Source: CAWFKS01 sp963816435 (GTDB lineage Bacteria > Pseudomonadota > Alphaproteobacteria > Rhizobiales > Rhizobiaceae). From it: a DNA stretch of 64,000 nucleotides. The stretch is from the NCBI GenBank assembly GCA_963816435.1, contig CAWFKS010000010.1, positions 62,001-126,000 on the forward strand, given 5' to 3'. Numbering within the stretch: the stretch's first letter is position 1; each line of letters starts with the position of its first letter. The position numbers were made by a program, and so were the translations under genes. The notes under the pieces are model-generated. The model worked only from the letters and a program-made list of their open reading frames with translations, had not been told where the DNA came from and did not search any database. Shown here in pieces: positions 1-8,513 of the stretch.

Positions 1-387
1 GAACAGCGACAGTTCCATGCCCGGCTGGCCCTGGGTGACGCCGTCGCACATGGCCGGCACGCCGCCCGCCACCTGCGCCACGCCGCCTGCCTCGTGCGCG
101 GCCTGCTTGATGAGGGCCGGAAACGTCTCGAACGGCTGATGCGCCGACAACATGTCGTTGTAGGAGGTGACGATGCCGAGATTGGGAATGCGCTCGCCCG
201 CCAGCGCCTCCTTGTCGTGCAGGCCGCAGGCGGCCATGCCGTGGGCGAGATTGCCGCACGACAGCGCCGTGCGGTGGGCGGTCTTGCCCGCCGCCTCGTC
301 GACCAGCGCCAGATAGGGCTCGCGCGTCGGCCTGGAGCGTTCGCGGATGCGGTTGGTGATGTCCTCGATGTCGCGTCGTGCGGTCAT
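1..387 (-). CDS. edd: Phosphogluconate dehydratase, N-terminal part
   Basis: First 129 residues of 6-phosphogluconate dehydratase, the Entner-Doudoroff enzyme making 2-keto-3-deoxy-6-phosphogluconate; the rest lies beyond the window edge. The IlvD/Edd-family stretch SYNDMLSAHQPF and, near the truncation, CDGVTQGQPGMELS are visible; the latter carries an Fe-S cluster cysteine typical of the family. The ATG overlaps the pgl stop codon (ATGA), so it is probably translationally coupled as the last of zwf-pgl-edd. Identity is secure from the motifs and the operon context. Confidence 0.95.
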   Translation of the reverse strand, partial: MTARRDIEDITNRIRERSRPTREPYLALVDEAAGKTAHRTALSCGNLAHGMAACGLHDKEALAGERIPNLGIVTSYNDMLSAHQPFETFPALIKQAAHEAGGVAQVAGGVPAMCDGVTQGQPGMELSLF

Positions 388-1109
388 GAATCGGCTCCTT
401 CTCGAGGTGCCCAGAAGATTTCGGTCGGATGGACGGCCGCCCTCAGGACGGCGGCGACGGGCAGCGCCTGGTCTGACGCGGCACCCACGGCGGCGGCCAG
501 CATGGCGCGCTTTTCGGCGCCCTCGATATGCAGATAGAGAGCCCCGGCCGCGGCCAATACCCCGAGCGGCCAGGTCAGGCGCGCCTCACCGGCGTCCGGC
601 GCGTGAACGGCATAGATCGCCGGCGGCGCGGCGGGATCGAGCAACTGCGCGAGATTGTCGGCGTCGGGAAACAGCGAGGCCGTGTGGCCGTCGGCTCCCA
701 TGCCGAGCACCACCACGTCGAAGGGCAGCGGCAGGGCGGACAGGTCGACGGTCGCCTCGATCGCCGCCGCCTCGGCGTCCGGCGCATCGCGCCATAGCCC
801 GATGAAGTGCGCTGCGGCGGCAGGCCCGACGAGCAGGCGCTCGCGCACGAGCCTTTCGTTGGAGCGCTGAGAGGACGGCGGCACGAAGCGCTCGTCGACC
901 AGCGTTATCGCCACCGCCTGCCATTCGATCGCCTGTCTGGACAGATGGTCGAAGAACAAGGCCGGCGTGGTGCCGCCCGAGACAACGAGCGTCGCCCGGC
1001 CGCGTTCGCCGATCGCCGTCGACAGCCGCTCGGCCACCGCTTCGGCCAGGCCCGCGGCCAGCGCCCCGGAGCCGTCGAATTCGTGCCAGTTTACCGTCGA
1101 GGTGCTCAC
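384..1109 (-). CDS. pgl: 6-phosphogluconolactonase
   Basis: 241-residue 6-phosphogluconolactonase (DevB/SOL type), hydrolysing 6-phosphogluconolactone in the cytoplasm. Visible family signatures are VVSGGTTP near residue 43, LVDERFVP near residue 72 and GMGADGHTASLFP in the middle. The start is GTG, directly abutting the TAG of zwf with no intergenic base, and the stop overlaps the edd ATG. Middle gene of a tightly packed zwf-pgl-edd operon. Confidence 0.95.
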   Translation of the reverse strand: MSTSTVNWHEFDGSGALAAGLAEAVAERLSTAIGERGRATLVVSGGTTPALFFDHLSRQAIEWQAVAITLVDERFVPPSSQRSNERLVRERLLVGPAAAAHFIGLWRDAPDAEAAAIEATVDLSALPLPFDVVVLGMGADGHTASLFPDADNLAQLLDPAAPPAIYAVHAPDAGEARLTWPLGVLAAAGALYLHIEGAEKRAMLAAAVGAASDQALPVAAVLRAAVHPTEIFWAPREGADS

Positions 1110-2583
1110 CTAGCTGCTCTCGTGCCATGTGCGGCCGTCGCGCTCGATCAGCGCGATCGAGGCGGAAGGCCCCCAGGTGCCGGCCGTGTAGCCCTGCGCG
1201 GCCTGTCCCGAATCCTCCCAGGCTTCCAGGATCGGATCTATCCACGCCCAGGCGGCCTCGACCTCGTCGCGGCGCATGAACAGGGTCTGGTTGCCGCGCA
1301 CCACGTCCATGATCAGTCGCTCGTAGGCATCCGGGTTGCGCACCGCGAAGGCGCTGGCGAAGCTCATGTCGAGCGGCACGTGCCTCAGCCGCATGCCGCC
1401 GGGGCCGGGATCCTTGATCATGATCCACTGCTTGACGCCCTCGTCGGGCTGCAGGCGGATGACAAGCTGGTTGGCCACCACCGGGCCGGCGCTGTCGCCG
1501 AAGATCGAATGCGGGATCGGCTTGAACTCGATGACGATCTCGGAAACGCGCGAAGCGAGCCGCTTGCCGGTCCTCAGATAGAACGGCACGCCGGCCCAGC
1601 GCCAGTTGTCGATCTCCGCCTTGATGGCGACGAAGGTCTCGGTGTCGCTGGCGCCGCCCTCGAGCTCCTCGGCGTAGCCCTTCACCGCGCCGCCGGCCGA
1701 CGCCCCGGCGCGGTACTGGCCGCGCACCGTGGCGCGCGAGGCTTCCGCGCCGTTGATGCGCTTCAGCGCGCGCAGCACCTTCAGCTTCTCGTCGCGCACC
1801 GTGTCGGCCTCCATCGAGGCGGGCGGCTCCATGGCGACGAGGCACAGAAGCTGGACGATGTGGTTCTGCACCATGTCGCGCAGCGCGCCGGCCTTGTCGT
1901 AGTAGCCGGCGCGGCCTTCCAGACCCACCGATTCGGCCACCGTGATCTGCACATGGTCGACATGGGCGGAAGTTCCACAGCGGCTCGTAGAGCGCGTTGG
2001 CGAAGCGCAGCGCCATCAGGTTCTGCACCGTCTCCTTGCCGAGATAGTGGTCGATGCGGAAGATCTGCTGCTCCTCGAAGCAGCTGCCGATGGCGTCGTT
2101 GAGCTGCCGCGCCGAGGCGAGTCCGCGGCCGATCGGCTTTTCCACGACGATGCGCGAATTCGGCGTCGCCAGATGGTGCTCCGACAGGCGCTGCGCGATC
2201 TGGCCGAACAGCGACGGGCCGACGGCGAGGTAGAAGACGCGGATGGCGTCGCTGTCGCCGATGGCGTTCTTGAGTTCGGGGAACCCGTCGCCGGTGCTGG
2301 CGTCGGCCGGGACATAGCTCAGCCGGCCGAGGAAGCGCTCGAGCTCGTCGGCCTCGATGTCCTCGGCGGCCACGTGCTCCGAAATCGCATTGCGCGCGAA
2401 ACCGCGATAATCCTCATCCGACATCGGTGCGCGCGAGGCGCCGATGATGCGGGTCGGCTCGCTGAACTGGCCGGCGCGCTGGCGCTGGTAGAGCGCGGGG
2501 ATGAGCTTGCGCTCGGCGAGGTCGCCGGTGCCGCCGAAGACGATGAAATCGAACGGATCGACGGGAATGATCTGGCTTGTCAT
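1110..2583 (-). CDS. zwf: Glucose-6-phosphate 1-dehydrogenase, one frameshift
   Basis: Glucose-6-phosphate dehydrogenase, feeding 6-phosphogluconolactone to Pgl. The N-terminal half has the dinucleotide motif FGGTGDLAERKL and the substrate-binding signature RIDHYLGKE; the C-terminal half resumes in another frame with VAESVGLEGRAGYYD and continues to the normal end. The break lies near 1971, where one extra base turns the expected LWNSAHVDHVQI into LWNFRPCRPC. Corrected length is about 490 residues, normal for the family. The gene is otherwise intact, so a sequence error is likelier than decay. First gene of the operon. Confidence 0.9.
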
Positions 2584-2629
2584 GGCGCCTTTCGCGTCGT
2601 TCGGGTGTGGTTGTGCCGGGCGCGGTATA

Positions 2630-2645
2630 ATCTAATCGATTTAGC
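2630..2645. promoter_or_regulatory. Possible operator between zwf and aldehyde dehydrogenase
   Basis: CTAATCGATTTAG is a near-perfect AT-rich palindrome in the GC-rich divergent intergenic region, about 50 bp upstream of the zwf start. Its position suits an operator for the zwf operon (HexR/RpiR-type regulators commonly act there), but no regulator gene is adjacent and the assignment is inference. Confidence 0.3.
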
Positions 2646-2810
2646 TTCGCCAGCCCCCGCATGGCGCCGATCGCCTGCGGGGTTCGGCGCACTTGACAGC
2701 GGTCGCCGCCGCGCGCTTCACCTTGGCCACCGCACATTTTGAGCATTTCGCAGTTGCAGCATAGCAATGCCGCACGGCGAAACAAGCCGCACGCTTCAGG
2801 AGACATCACG

Positions 2811-4286
2811 ATGGGCACCCATGCTTCCGCGACCGTGGCCGAGGGCCTGGCCTTCATGCAGATCGTCGACGGCAAGCCGGTCGACGCGCTTTCTGGCGAG
2901 CGCATCGACGTGGTTTCGCCATCGACCGGCAAGGTGTTTTCGTCGATCCCGCGCTCGCGCGAGGCCGACGTCGACCGTGCCGTGAAGGCTGCGCGCAAGG
3001 CCTTCGACGAGGGGCCTTGGGCGAAAATGCCGGCGGTCGAACGCGGGCGCTGCCTGACGAGGCTCTTCGCCCTGGTGGAAAAGAACGGCGACGAACTGGC
3101 GGCGCTGGAATCGCGCGACACCGGCAAGCCCGCCCGTCAGGGCAAGGCCGACGTGACCGCGACCATGCGCTACTACGAGTTCTACGGCGGCGCGGCCGAC
3201 AAGATCCACGGCGACACGATTCCGTTCCTGCCGGGCTACACGGCGCTGACGCTGCGCGAGCCGCACGGCGTGGTCGCCGGCATCATCCCGTGGAACTACC
3301 CGTTGCAGATCGGCGCGCGCGTCATCGGCGCCGCACTCGCCATGGGCAACACGCTGGTCATCAAGCCGGCCGAGGACGCCTCGCTGTCGGCGATCCGCAT
3401 CGCCGAGCTGGCGCTGGAGGCCGGAATTCCGGCCGGCGTCGTCAACGTGGTGACCGGCTACGGGGCCGAAGCGGGTGCAGCACTTTCGGCACATCCGCTG
3501 GTCGACTACGTGACCTTTACCGGCTCGCCGCTCACCGGCACCGCAATCCAGCAGGCGGCGGCGATCAACAATCGCGGCGTGACGATGGAGCTCGGCGGCA
3601 AGTCGCCGCAGATCGTCTTCGCCGACGCCGATCTCGACGCCGCGCTGCCGGTGCTGGTCAACGCCATCATCCAGAACGGCGGCCAGACCTGCTCGGCCGG
3701 CAGCCGGGTGCTCGCCGAAAAGCCCGTCTACGAGAAGGTGGCGGCGGCGCTCGCCGACCGTTTCTCCAAGCTCGTCGCCGGCCCGCACGACGCCGACCTC
3801 GATCTCGGCGCGCTGATCAACGCCAAGCAGAAGGAGCGCGTGGCGGGCTTCGTGGCGGCCGCCGAGGAAGCCGGCGTGCCGGTGCTGGCGCGCGGCCAGG
3901 TGGCGCCGGACGCGCCGGAGAGCGGCTACTACCACGCGCCGGTGCTGTTCGGCTCGGTCGATCCAACCGCCGCGGTGGCGCAGGAAGAGGTGTTCGGGCC
4001 GGTGCTCACCCTGTTCCCGTTCGACGGCGAGGAGGAAGCGATCCGGCTCGCCAACGGCACCGATTTCGGCCTCGTCGCCGGGGTGTGGACGGCCAACGGC
4101 GCGCGCCAGCACCGCGTCGCCAAGGCGGTGCGCGCCGGCCAGGTCTTCGTCAACGGCTACGGTGCGGGCGGCGGCATCGAGCTGCCGTTCGGCGGCTTCA
4201 AGAAGTCCGGCCACGGCCGCGAAAAGGGCTTCGAGGCGCTCTACGACATGTCCGCCACCAAGACGGTGGTGTTCAACCACGGCTGA
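2811..4286 (+). CDS. NAD(P)-dependent aldehyde dehydrogenase
   Basis: 491-residue class I/II aldehyde dehydrogenase, oxidising an aldehyde to its carboxylic acid in the cytoplasm. The general base Glu260 sits in MELGGKSPQ and the nucleophile Cys294 in GGQTCSAG; IIPWNYPL and TFTGSPLTG mark the cofactor-binding fold. The ATG at 2811 is preferred over one 72 bases upstream because AGGAG lies 8 bases before it and family members begin at this point. Substrate unknown; a betaine-aldehyde-like enzyme is possible. The next dehydrogenase downstream (4996) may use the product of the same pathway. Confidence 0.9.
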   Translation: MGTHASATVAEGLAFMQIVDGKPVDALSGERIDVVSPSTGKVFSSIPRSREADVDRAVKAARKAFDEGPWAKMPAVERGRCLTRLFALVEKNGDELAALESRDTGKPARQGKADVTATMRYYEFYGGAADKIHGDTIPFLPGYTALTLREPHGVVAGIIPWNYPLQIGARVIGAALAMGNTLVIKPAEDASLSAIRIAELALEAGIPAGVVNVVTGYGAEAGAALSAHPLVDYVTFTGSPLTGTAIQQAAAINNRGVTMELGGKSPQIVFADADLDAALPVLVNAIIQNGGQTCSAGSRVLAEKPVYEKVAAALADRFSKLVAGPHDADLDLGALINAKQKERVAGFVAAAEEAGVPVLARGQVAPDAPESGYYHAPVLFGSVDPTAAVAQEEVFGPVLTLFPFDGEEEAIRLANGTDFGLVAGVWTANGARQHRVAKAVRAGQVFVNGYGAGGGIELPFGGFKKSGHGREKGFEALYDMSATKTVVFNHG

Positions 4287-4356
4287 CGGGCGCAGCCGGC
4301 GGCCGGCGCAGCGACGGCAATTGATGAAGTGCCGGCAGGGTTCTATCTTCGGCGTC

Positions 4357-4653
4357 ATGGACAGCCAGAGCATCATCGCCACGCTTCGCCGGCACGAGGC
4401 GGAACTTCACCGGCAGGGCGTCGCGCACGCGGCGCTGTTCGGCTCGGTGGCGCGCGGCGATGCGCGACCCGACAGCGACATCGACATCCTGATCGAAATC
4501 GATCCGGCAGCGGGCCTCAGCGTTTTCGACTATGTCGGCGTCAAGGACTACATCGCCGGCCTGTTCGACGGCCCGGTCGACGTGGTCAACCGGCAAGGGC
4601 TGAAGTCCTACCTGAAGCCCTCCGTCCTTTCCCACGTCGAACATGCCTTCTAG
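4357..4653 (+). CDS. MntA-type nucleotidyltransferase antitoxin
   Basis: 98-residue minimal nucleotidyltransferase. The catalytic signature GSVARGDARPDSDIDIL shows GS followed by the two metal-binding aspartates D-x-D. In the HEPN/MNT family such proteins inactivate a partner HEPN RNase, in the best-studied case by adding AMP. The ATG at 4357 follows 70 bases after the aldehyde dehydrogenase; no strong ribosome binding site is visible. The gene overlaps the HepT-like gene by 11 bases, the usual arrangement of the pair. Confidence 0.85.
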   Translation: MDSQSIIATLRRHEAELHRQGVAHAALFGSVARGDARPDSDIDILIEIDPAAGLSVFDYVGVKDYIAGLFDGPVDVVNRQGLKSYLKPSVLSHVEHAF

Positions 4654-4999
4654 CGACAGCGGCCGCGTTCTCGAAGCGATCGCACACAACATCGCGCTGG
4701 CGCGGCGGTTTCTCGCCGATATGACATTCGAGGTCTTCGCCAAGGACGTGCGCTCCATCTATGCCGTGACGCGCTGCCTGGAGATCGTTTCGGAGGCATC
4801 GCGTCGGCTTCCGGCCGAGATGAAGGCGCGTCATCCCGAGGTTCCCTGGGACCGCATCGCCGCGGCCGGGAACGTCTACCGTCACGATTACGAGGACGTC
4901 CTGGCGGACATCCTCTGGAACACCGTGAAAGATCACCTGACCGGTCTCGAAAAGGCTGTTCGCGACGAGATGACCGACATGACAGGGAGAAACGCATGA
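4643..4999 (+). CDS. HepT-like HEPN toxin (DUF86)
   Basis: 118-residue all-alpha HEPN-family protein, the expected RNase toxin partner of the preceding nucleotidyltransferase. The family's RX4HXY active-site region aligns with AAAGNVYRHDYEDV: Asn, His and Tyr are kept, but the position of the usual Arg is Gly, and an Arg sits just before His instead. It overlaps the upstream gene by 11 bases and the downstream SDR gene by ATGA. Whether it is an active toxin cannot be decided from sequence. Confidence 0.8.
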   Translation: MPSSDSGRVLEAIAHNIALARRFLADMTFEVFAKDVRSIYAVTRCLEIVSEASRRLPAEMKARHPEVPWDRIAAAGNVYRHDYEDVLADILWNTVKDHLTGLEKAVRDEMTDMTGRNA

Positions 5000-5745
5000 A
5001 CCGTCTGAAGGACAAGGTGGCCGTGATAACCGGTGGCGCGTCGGGCTTCGGCGAGGGCATGGCCAAGCGCTTCGCCGAGGAAGGCGCCAAGGTGGTCGTG
5101 GCCGACCTCAACGTGAAGGGCGCCGAGCGCGTCGCCGGCGAGATCGGCGAGGCGGCGCTGCCGGTCACGGTGGACGTATCGCAGAAGGACGATATCGACC
5201 AGATGGTGAAGACGGCGATGGAAGCCCACGGGCGCATCGACGTCATGGTCAACAATGCCGGCTACACGCATCCGAACGGCGACATGCTGGAGGTGGACGA
5301 GCAGGTGTTCGACCTCATCACCGCCGTCAACATGAAGGCGATCTACTTCGCCGCGCTCGCCGTGGTGCCGATCATGGAGCGCCAGGGCGGCGGCTCGATC
5401 ATCAACACCGCGTCCACGGCCGGACTGCGGCCGCGTCCGGGGCTGACCTGGTACAACGCCTCGAAGGGCTGGGCGATCACCGCCACCAAGTCGATGGCAG
5501 TGGAACTGGCGGCGAAGAACATCCGCGTCAACGCACTGTGCCCGGTGGCCGGCGAGACCGGCATGCTGGCCCGTTTCATGGGCGAGGACACGCCGGAAAA
5601 ACGCGCACAGTTCCGCGCCTCGATCCCGCTCGGGCGGCTGTCGACGCCGCTCGACATCGCCAATGCCGCGCTGTGGCTCGCCTCCAGCGAGGCCGAATTC
5701 ATCACCGGCGTGGCGCTGGAGGTCGACGGCGGGCGCTGCATCTGA
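4996..5745 (+). CDS. Short-chain dehydrogenase/reductase
   Basis: 249-residue classical SDR oxidoreductase. The N-terminal Rossmann motif TGGASGFGEG, the NNAG motif and the catalytic Ser with Tyr153-x3-Lys157 (WYNASKGW) are all present, and the C terminus ends in the usual EVDGG. ALDH-SDR proximity suggests an alcohol-to-aldehyde-to-acid route, but the substrate is unknown. The ATG overlaps the HepT stop (ATGA), with GGGAGA eight bases upstream, so an apparent toxin-antitoxin pair is translationally coupled to a metabolic gene. Confidence 0.88.
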   Translation: MNRLKDKVAVITGGASGFGEGMAKRFAEEGAKVVVADLNVKGAERVAGEIGEAALPVTVDVSQKDDIDQMVKTAMEAHGRIDVMVNNAGYTHPNGDMLEVDEQVFDLITAVNMKAIYFAALAVVPIMERQGGGSIINTASTAGLRPRPGLTWYNASKGWAITATKSMAVELAAKNIRVNALCPVAGETGMLARFMGEDTPEKRAQFRASIPLGRLSTPLDIANAALWLASSEAEFITGVALEVDGGRCI

Positions 5746-5788
5746 TTTCTTCCGCACGCCCGACAAGCCAGACCCACCGGATGCGCCA

Positions 5789-7561
5789 GTGACCTACGAC
5801 CAGATATTCCTCTTCGTGCTGCTCGGCGTGTTCTTCGCCTTCCTGGTGTGGGGACGCGTCCGCTACGATCTCGTCGCCTTCGCCGCCCTGATCATCGCGG
5901 TCGCCGGCGGCGTGGTGCCGGCCGAGGACGCATTCGTCGGCTTCGGCCACGAGGCGGTCATCATCATCGCGCTGGTGCTGATCGTGTCGCGCGCCATGCT
6001 GAACGCCGGCGCGGTCGAACTGGTCGCGCAATACGTGGTGTCGGCCGAGCGGCCGCTGCCGGTCCACATCGGCATCATGTCGCTGGTGGGGGCAGCACTC
6101 TCGGCGATCATCAACAATGTCGCCGCGCTCGTCATCCTGATGACGCTCGACATCGACACCGCGACCAAGGCCAAGCGCGCCGCCTCGCTGTCGCTGATGC
6201 CGCTGTCGTTCGCCACGATCCTCGGCGGCATGATCACGCTGATCGGCACGCCGCCCAACATCGTGATTTCGCAATATCGCGACCGCGCGCTGGGCGAACC
6301 CTTCCACATGTTCGACTATTCGCCGGTCGGGCTGGTCTGCGCGGCCGTCGGCATCGCCTTCGTGGCGCTGGTCGGCTGGCGGCTGATCCCGCAGCACGGG
6401 CAGATCGCCGAGAACGCCAACGACGGCGACCCGTTCGTCGCCGAAGCCAAGGTCAAGGAAGAATCCGGCTCGATCGGCAAGACCGTCAGCGACCTGTTCG
6501 GGCTCGGCGACGAGAACGACGTGCAGGTGCTGGGCCTGGTGCGCGGCGGCAAGCGCCTGCCGGGCTTCGCCGCGGCCGAGGAGATCAGGAAGAACGACCA
6601 CATCGTGGTGCAGGGCACGGCCAAGGCGCTCGAGGCCTTCATAGGCGCTGCCGGGCTGGAAGCGCCGGGCGCCGACAAGCACGGCGGCCTGACGGGCAAG
6701 TCGCTGAAGCTGGTAGAGGCGATCGTGCCCGACGGTGCGCGCATGGTCGGCCGCACGGCGCTCGACCTCGGCCTGCTCTACCGGCGCGGCGTGACGCTGC
6801 TCGGGGTGTCGCGCCAGGGACGGCGGTTTCGCGAGCGGGTGCGCAAGCTGCCGATCCGGCCGGGCGACGTCGTGCTGCTGCTGGGACCGGAAAGCCGGGT
6901 CGCCGACGCCGCCGAATGGCTGGGCGTGCTGCCTCTCGCCGAGCGCAGCCATGCCGTGATCCAGCGGTCCAAGGCGCTGCTGGCGATCGGCGTGTTCGCC
7001 GCGGCGATCGCGGTCTCGGTGATCGGCTGGCTGCCGCTGGCGGTGTCGCTGGGCGCGGCCGTCGGGGTCTATGCGCTCACCAACATCGTCGGCCCGCGCG
7101 AGGTCTACGAGTCGGTCGAGTGGCCGGTCATCGTGCTTCTCGGCTCGCTGATCCCGATCGGGCTGGCGCTGGAACATACCGGCGGCACGGCACTGATCGC
7201 GCAGGGCATCCTCGACCTTTCATCGTCGATGCCTGCCTGGGCGATCCTCGCCGTGGTCATGGTGGTGACGATGACGCTGTCGGATTTCCTGAACAACGTC
7301 GCCACCGCGCTGATCGCAGCACCCGTCGGGGTCAGCATCGCGCAGACGCTCGACGTCTCGCCCGACCCGTTCCTGATGGGCGTGGCGGTGGCCGCGTCCT
7401 GCGCCTTTCTGACGCCGATCGGGCACAAGAACAACACGATCATCATGGGGCCGGGCGGCTACCGGTTCTCCGACTACTGGCGCATGGGCCTGCCGCTGGA
7501 GCTGCTGATCATCGCGGTGGCGGTGCCGGCGATCCTGTTCTTCTGGCCGCTGCACCCGTAG
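5789..7561 (+). CDS. SLC13-family permease with TrkA-C domains
   Basis: 590-residue inner-membrane anion or organic-acid transporter of the SLC13/ion-transporter superfamily. The N-terminal half has several hydrophobic helices and the family motif GTPPNIVIS; two soluble RCK_C (TrkA-C) modules occupy about residues 205-375; the C-terminal half repeats the membrane domain with FLNNVATALI and TPIGHKNN. Start is GTG at 5789, the only reasonable start after the SDR gene, 43 bases downstream of it. The interrupted layout is typical of this family. Substrate not determinable (dicarboxylate, sulfate or a similar anion). Confidence 0.85.
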   Translation: MTYDQIFLFVLLGVFFAFLVWGRVRYDLVAFAALIIAVAGGVVPAEDAFVGFGHEAVIIIALVLIVSRAMLNAGAVELVAQYVVSAERPLPVHIGIMSLVGAALSAIINNVAALVILMTLDIDTATKAKRAASLSLMPLSFATILGGMITLIGTPPNIVISQYRDRALGEPFHMFDYSPVGLVCAAVGIAFVALVGWRLIPQHGQIAENANDGDPFVAEAKVKEESGSIGKTVSDLFGLGDENDVQVLGLVRGGKRLPGFAAAEEIRKNDHIVVQGTAKALEAFIGAAGLEAPGADKHGGLTGKSLKLVEAIVPDGARMVGRTALDLGLLYRRGVTLLGVSRQGRRFRERVRKLPIRPGDVVLLLGPESRVADAAEWLGVLPLAERSHAVIQRSKALLAIGVFAAAIAVSVIGWLPLAVSLGAAVGVYALTNIVGPREVYESVEWPVIVLLGSLIPIGLALEHTGGTALIAQGILDLSSSMPAWAILAVVMVVTMTLSDFLNNVATALIAAPVGVSIAQTLDVSPDPFLMGVAVAASCAFLTPIGHKNNTIIMGPGGYRFSDYWRMGLPLELLIIAVAVPAILFFWPLHP

Positions 7562-7586
7562 CAGGGCGGTCGTTCACCGCACTCGT

Positions 7587-8396
7587 TCAGGCGGCCGGCG
7601 CCACCGCCCGCCTGTAGAGATGCCAGGTGGCGTGGCCGAGCACCGGCAGCACGATCAGCAGCCCGAGGAAGAACGGCACGCAGGCAAGCAGCATCGACAC
7701 GGTGACGACGATGCCCCAGCCGACCATCGGGACGGGGCTGGTCAGCACCGTCTTGACGCTGGTGATCATCGCGGTGACGAAATCCATCTCGCGGTCCATC
7801 AGCAACGGGATCGAGATGACGGTGATCGAAAACAGGATCAGCGACAGCGCGGCGCCGACGACATGGCCGACCGCCAGGAACAGCCAGCCCTGCTCGGTGG
7901 TGAAGACGATCGTCATGAACTTGTCGAGCGTGGCGAACGACATGCGGCCGAGGATCAGCGCGATCAGCAGGCGCACCTGATACATCCACATCCAGAACAC
8001 GAAGAGCATCACGAACGCCATCCACGACAGGTCGCGGCCGCGCTGCGCCCACACCACCGACAGGACCCCGCCCCACGCCAGCGGCGTGCCGGTCTCCAGC
8101 CGGCGGCTGACCTCGTAGAGACCGGCGGCGGCGAACGGGCCGATCAGCGGGAAGCCGATGGCGAACGGGTAGATCATCCAGGGAACGTGCCAGCGCGTCA
8201 GCGCCAGCACGATGAGCATGCCGGCGGCCGCGAACACCGCGCCGAAGAACAGCCCGTAGGCCGGTGCTCTCGCGAAGTCGGACAGGCCTTCCATCAGCGC
8301 GGCGCGGATATCGGCGGCACTCAGCTCGCGAACCTGCGGCATTGACGTGGGGCGCACCGTCTCCGTCGGCGGCGGCCCTGCCCGCGTCTCCTCCAT
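7587..8396 (-). CDS. DUF2189 integral membrane protein
   Basis: 269-residue membrane protein with a short hydrophilic N terminus and about six hydrophobic segments, including AYGLFFGAVFAAAGMLIVLAL and FLGLLIVLPVLGHATWHLYRR at the end. The layout and the HATWHLYR ending match DUF2189 (COG5473) proteins, of unknown function and common in rhizobia. The ATG has GGGAGGGGA just upstream. It converges with the SLC13 permease, 25 bases apart. Confidence 0.85.
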   Translation of the reverse strand: MEETRAGPPPTETVRPTSMPQVRELSAADIRAALMEGLSDFARAPAYGLFFGAVFAAAGMLIVLALTRWHVPWMIYPFAIGFPLIGPFAAAGLYEVSRRLETGTPLAWGGVLSVVWAQRGRDLSWMAFVMLFVFWMWMYQVRLLIALILGRMSFATLDKFMTIVFTTEQGWLFLAVGHVVGAALSLILFSITVISIPLLMDREMDFVTAMITSVKTVLTSPVPMVGWGIVVTVSMLLACVPFFLGLLIVLPVLGHATWHLYRRAVAPAA

Positions 8397-8513
8397 GATC
8401 CCCTCCCAGAAATCAAAGTCGGAGCGCAGTATACGTTGGCTCCGGGCCGCTCGCCAAGAAGATGATGCGCGCTGCCTCTTCGAGGAGAATTGCCGGACCG
8501 CTCGAGTGTGGCG

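Noticed and set aside
2796..4382. 528-codon minus-strand frame opposite the aldehyde dehydrogenase
   Set aside because: Shadow of a clear ALDH gene; no motifs of its own.
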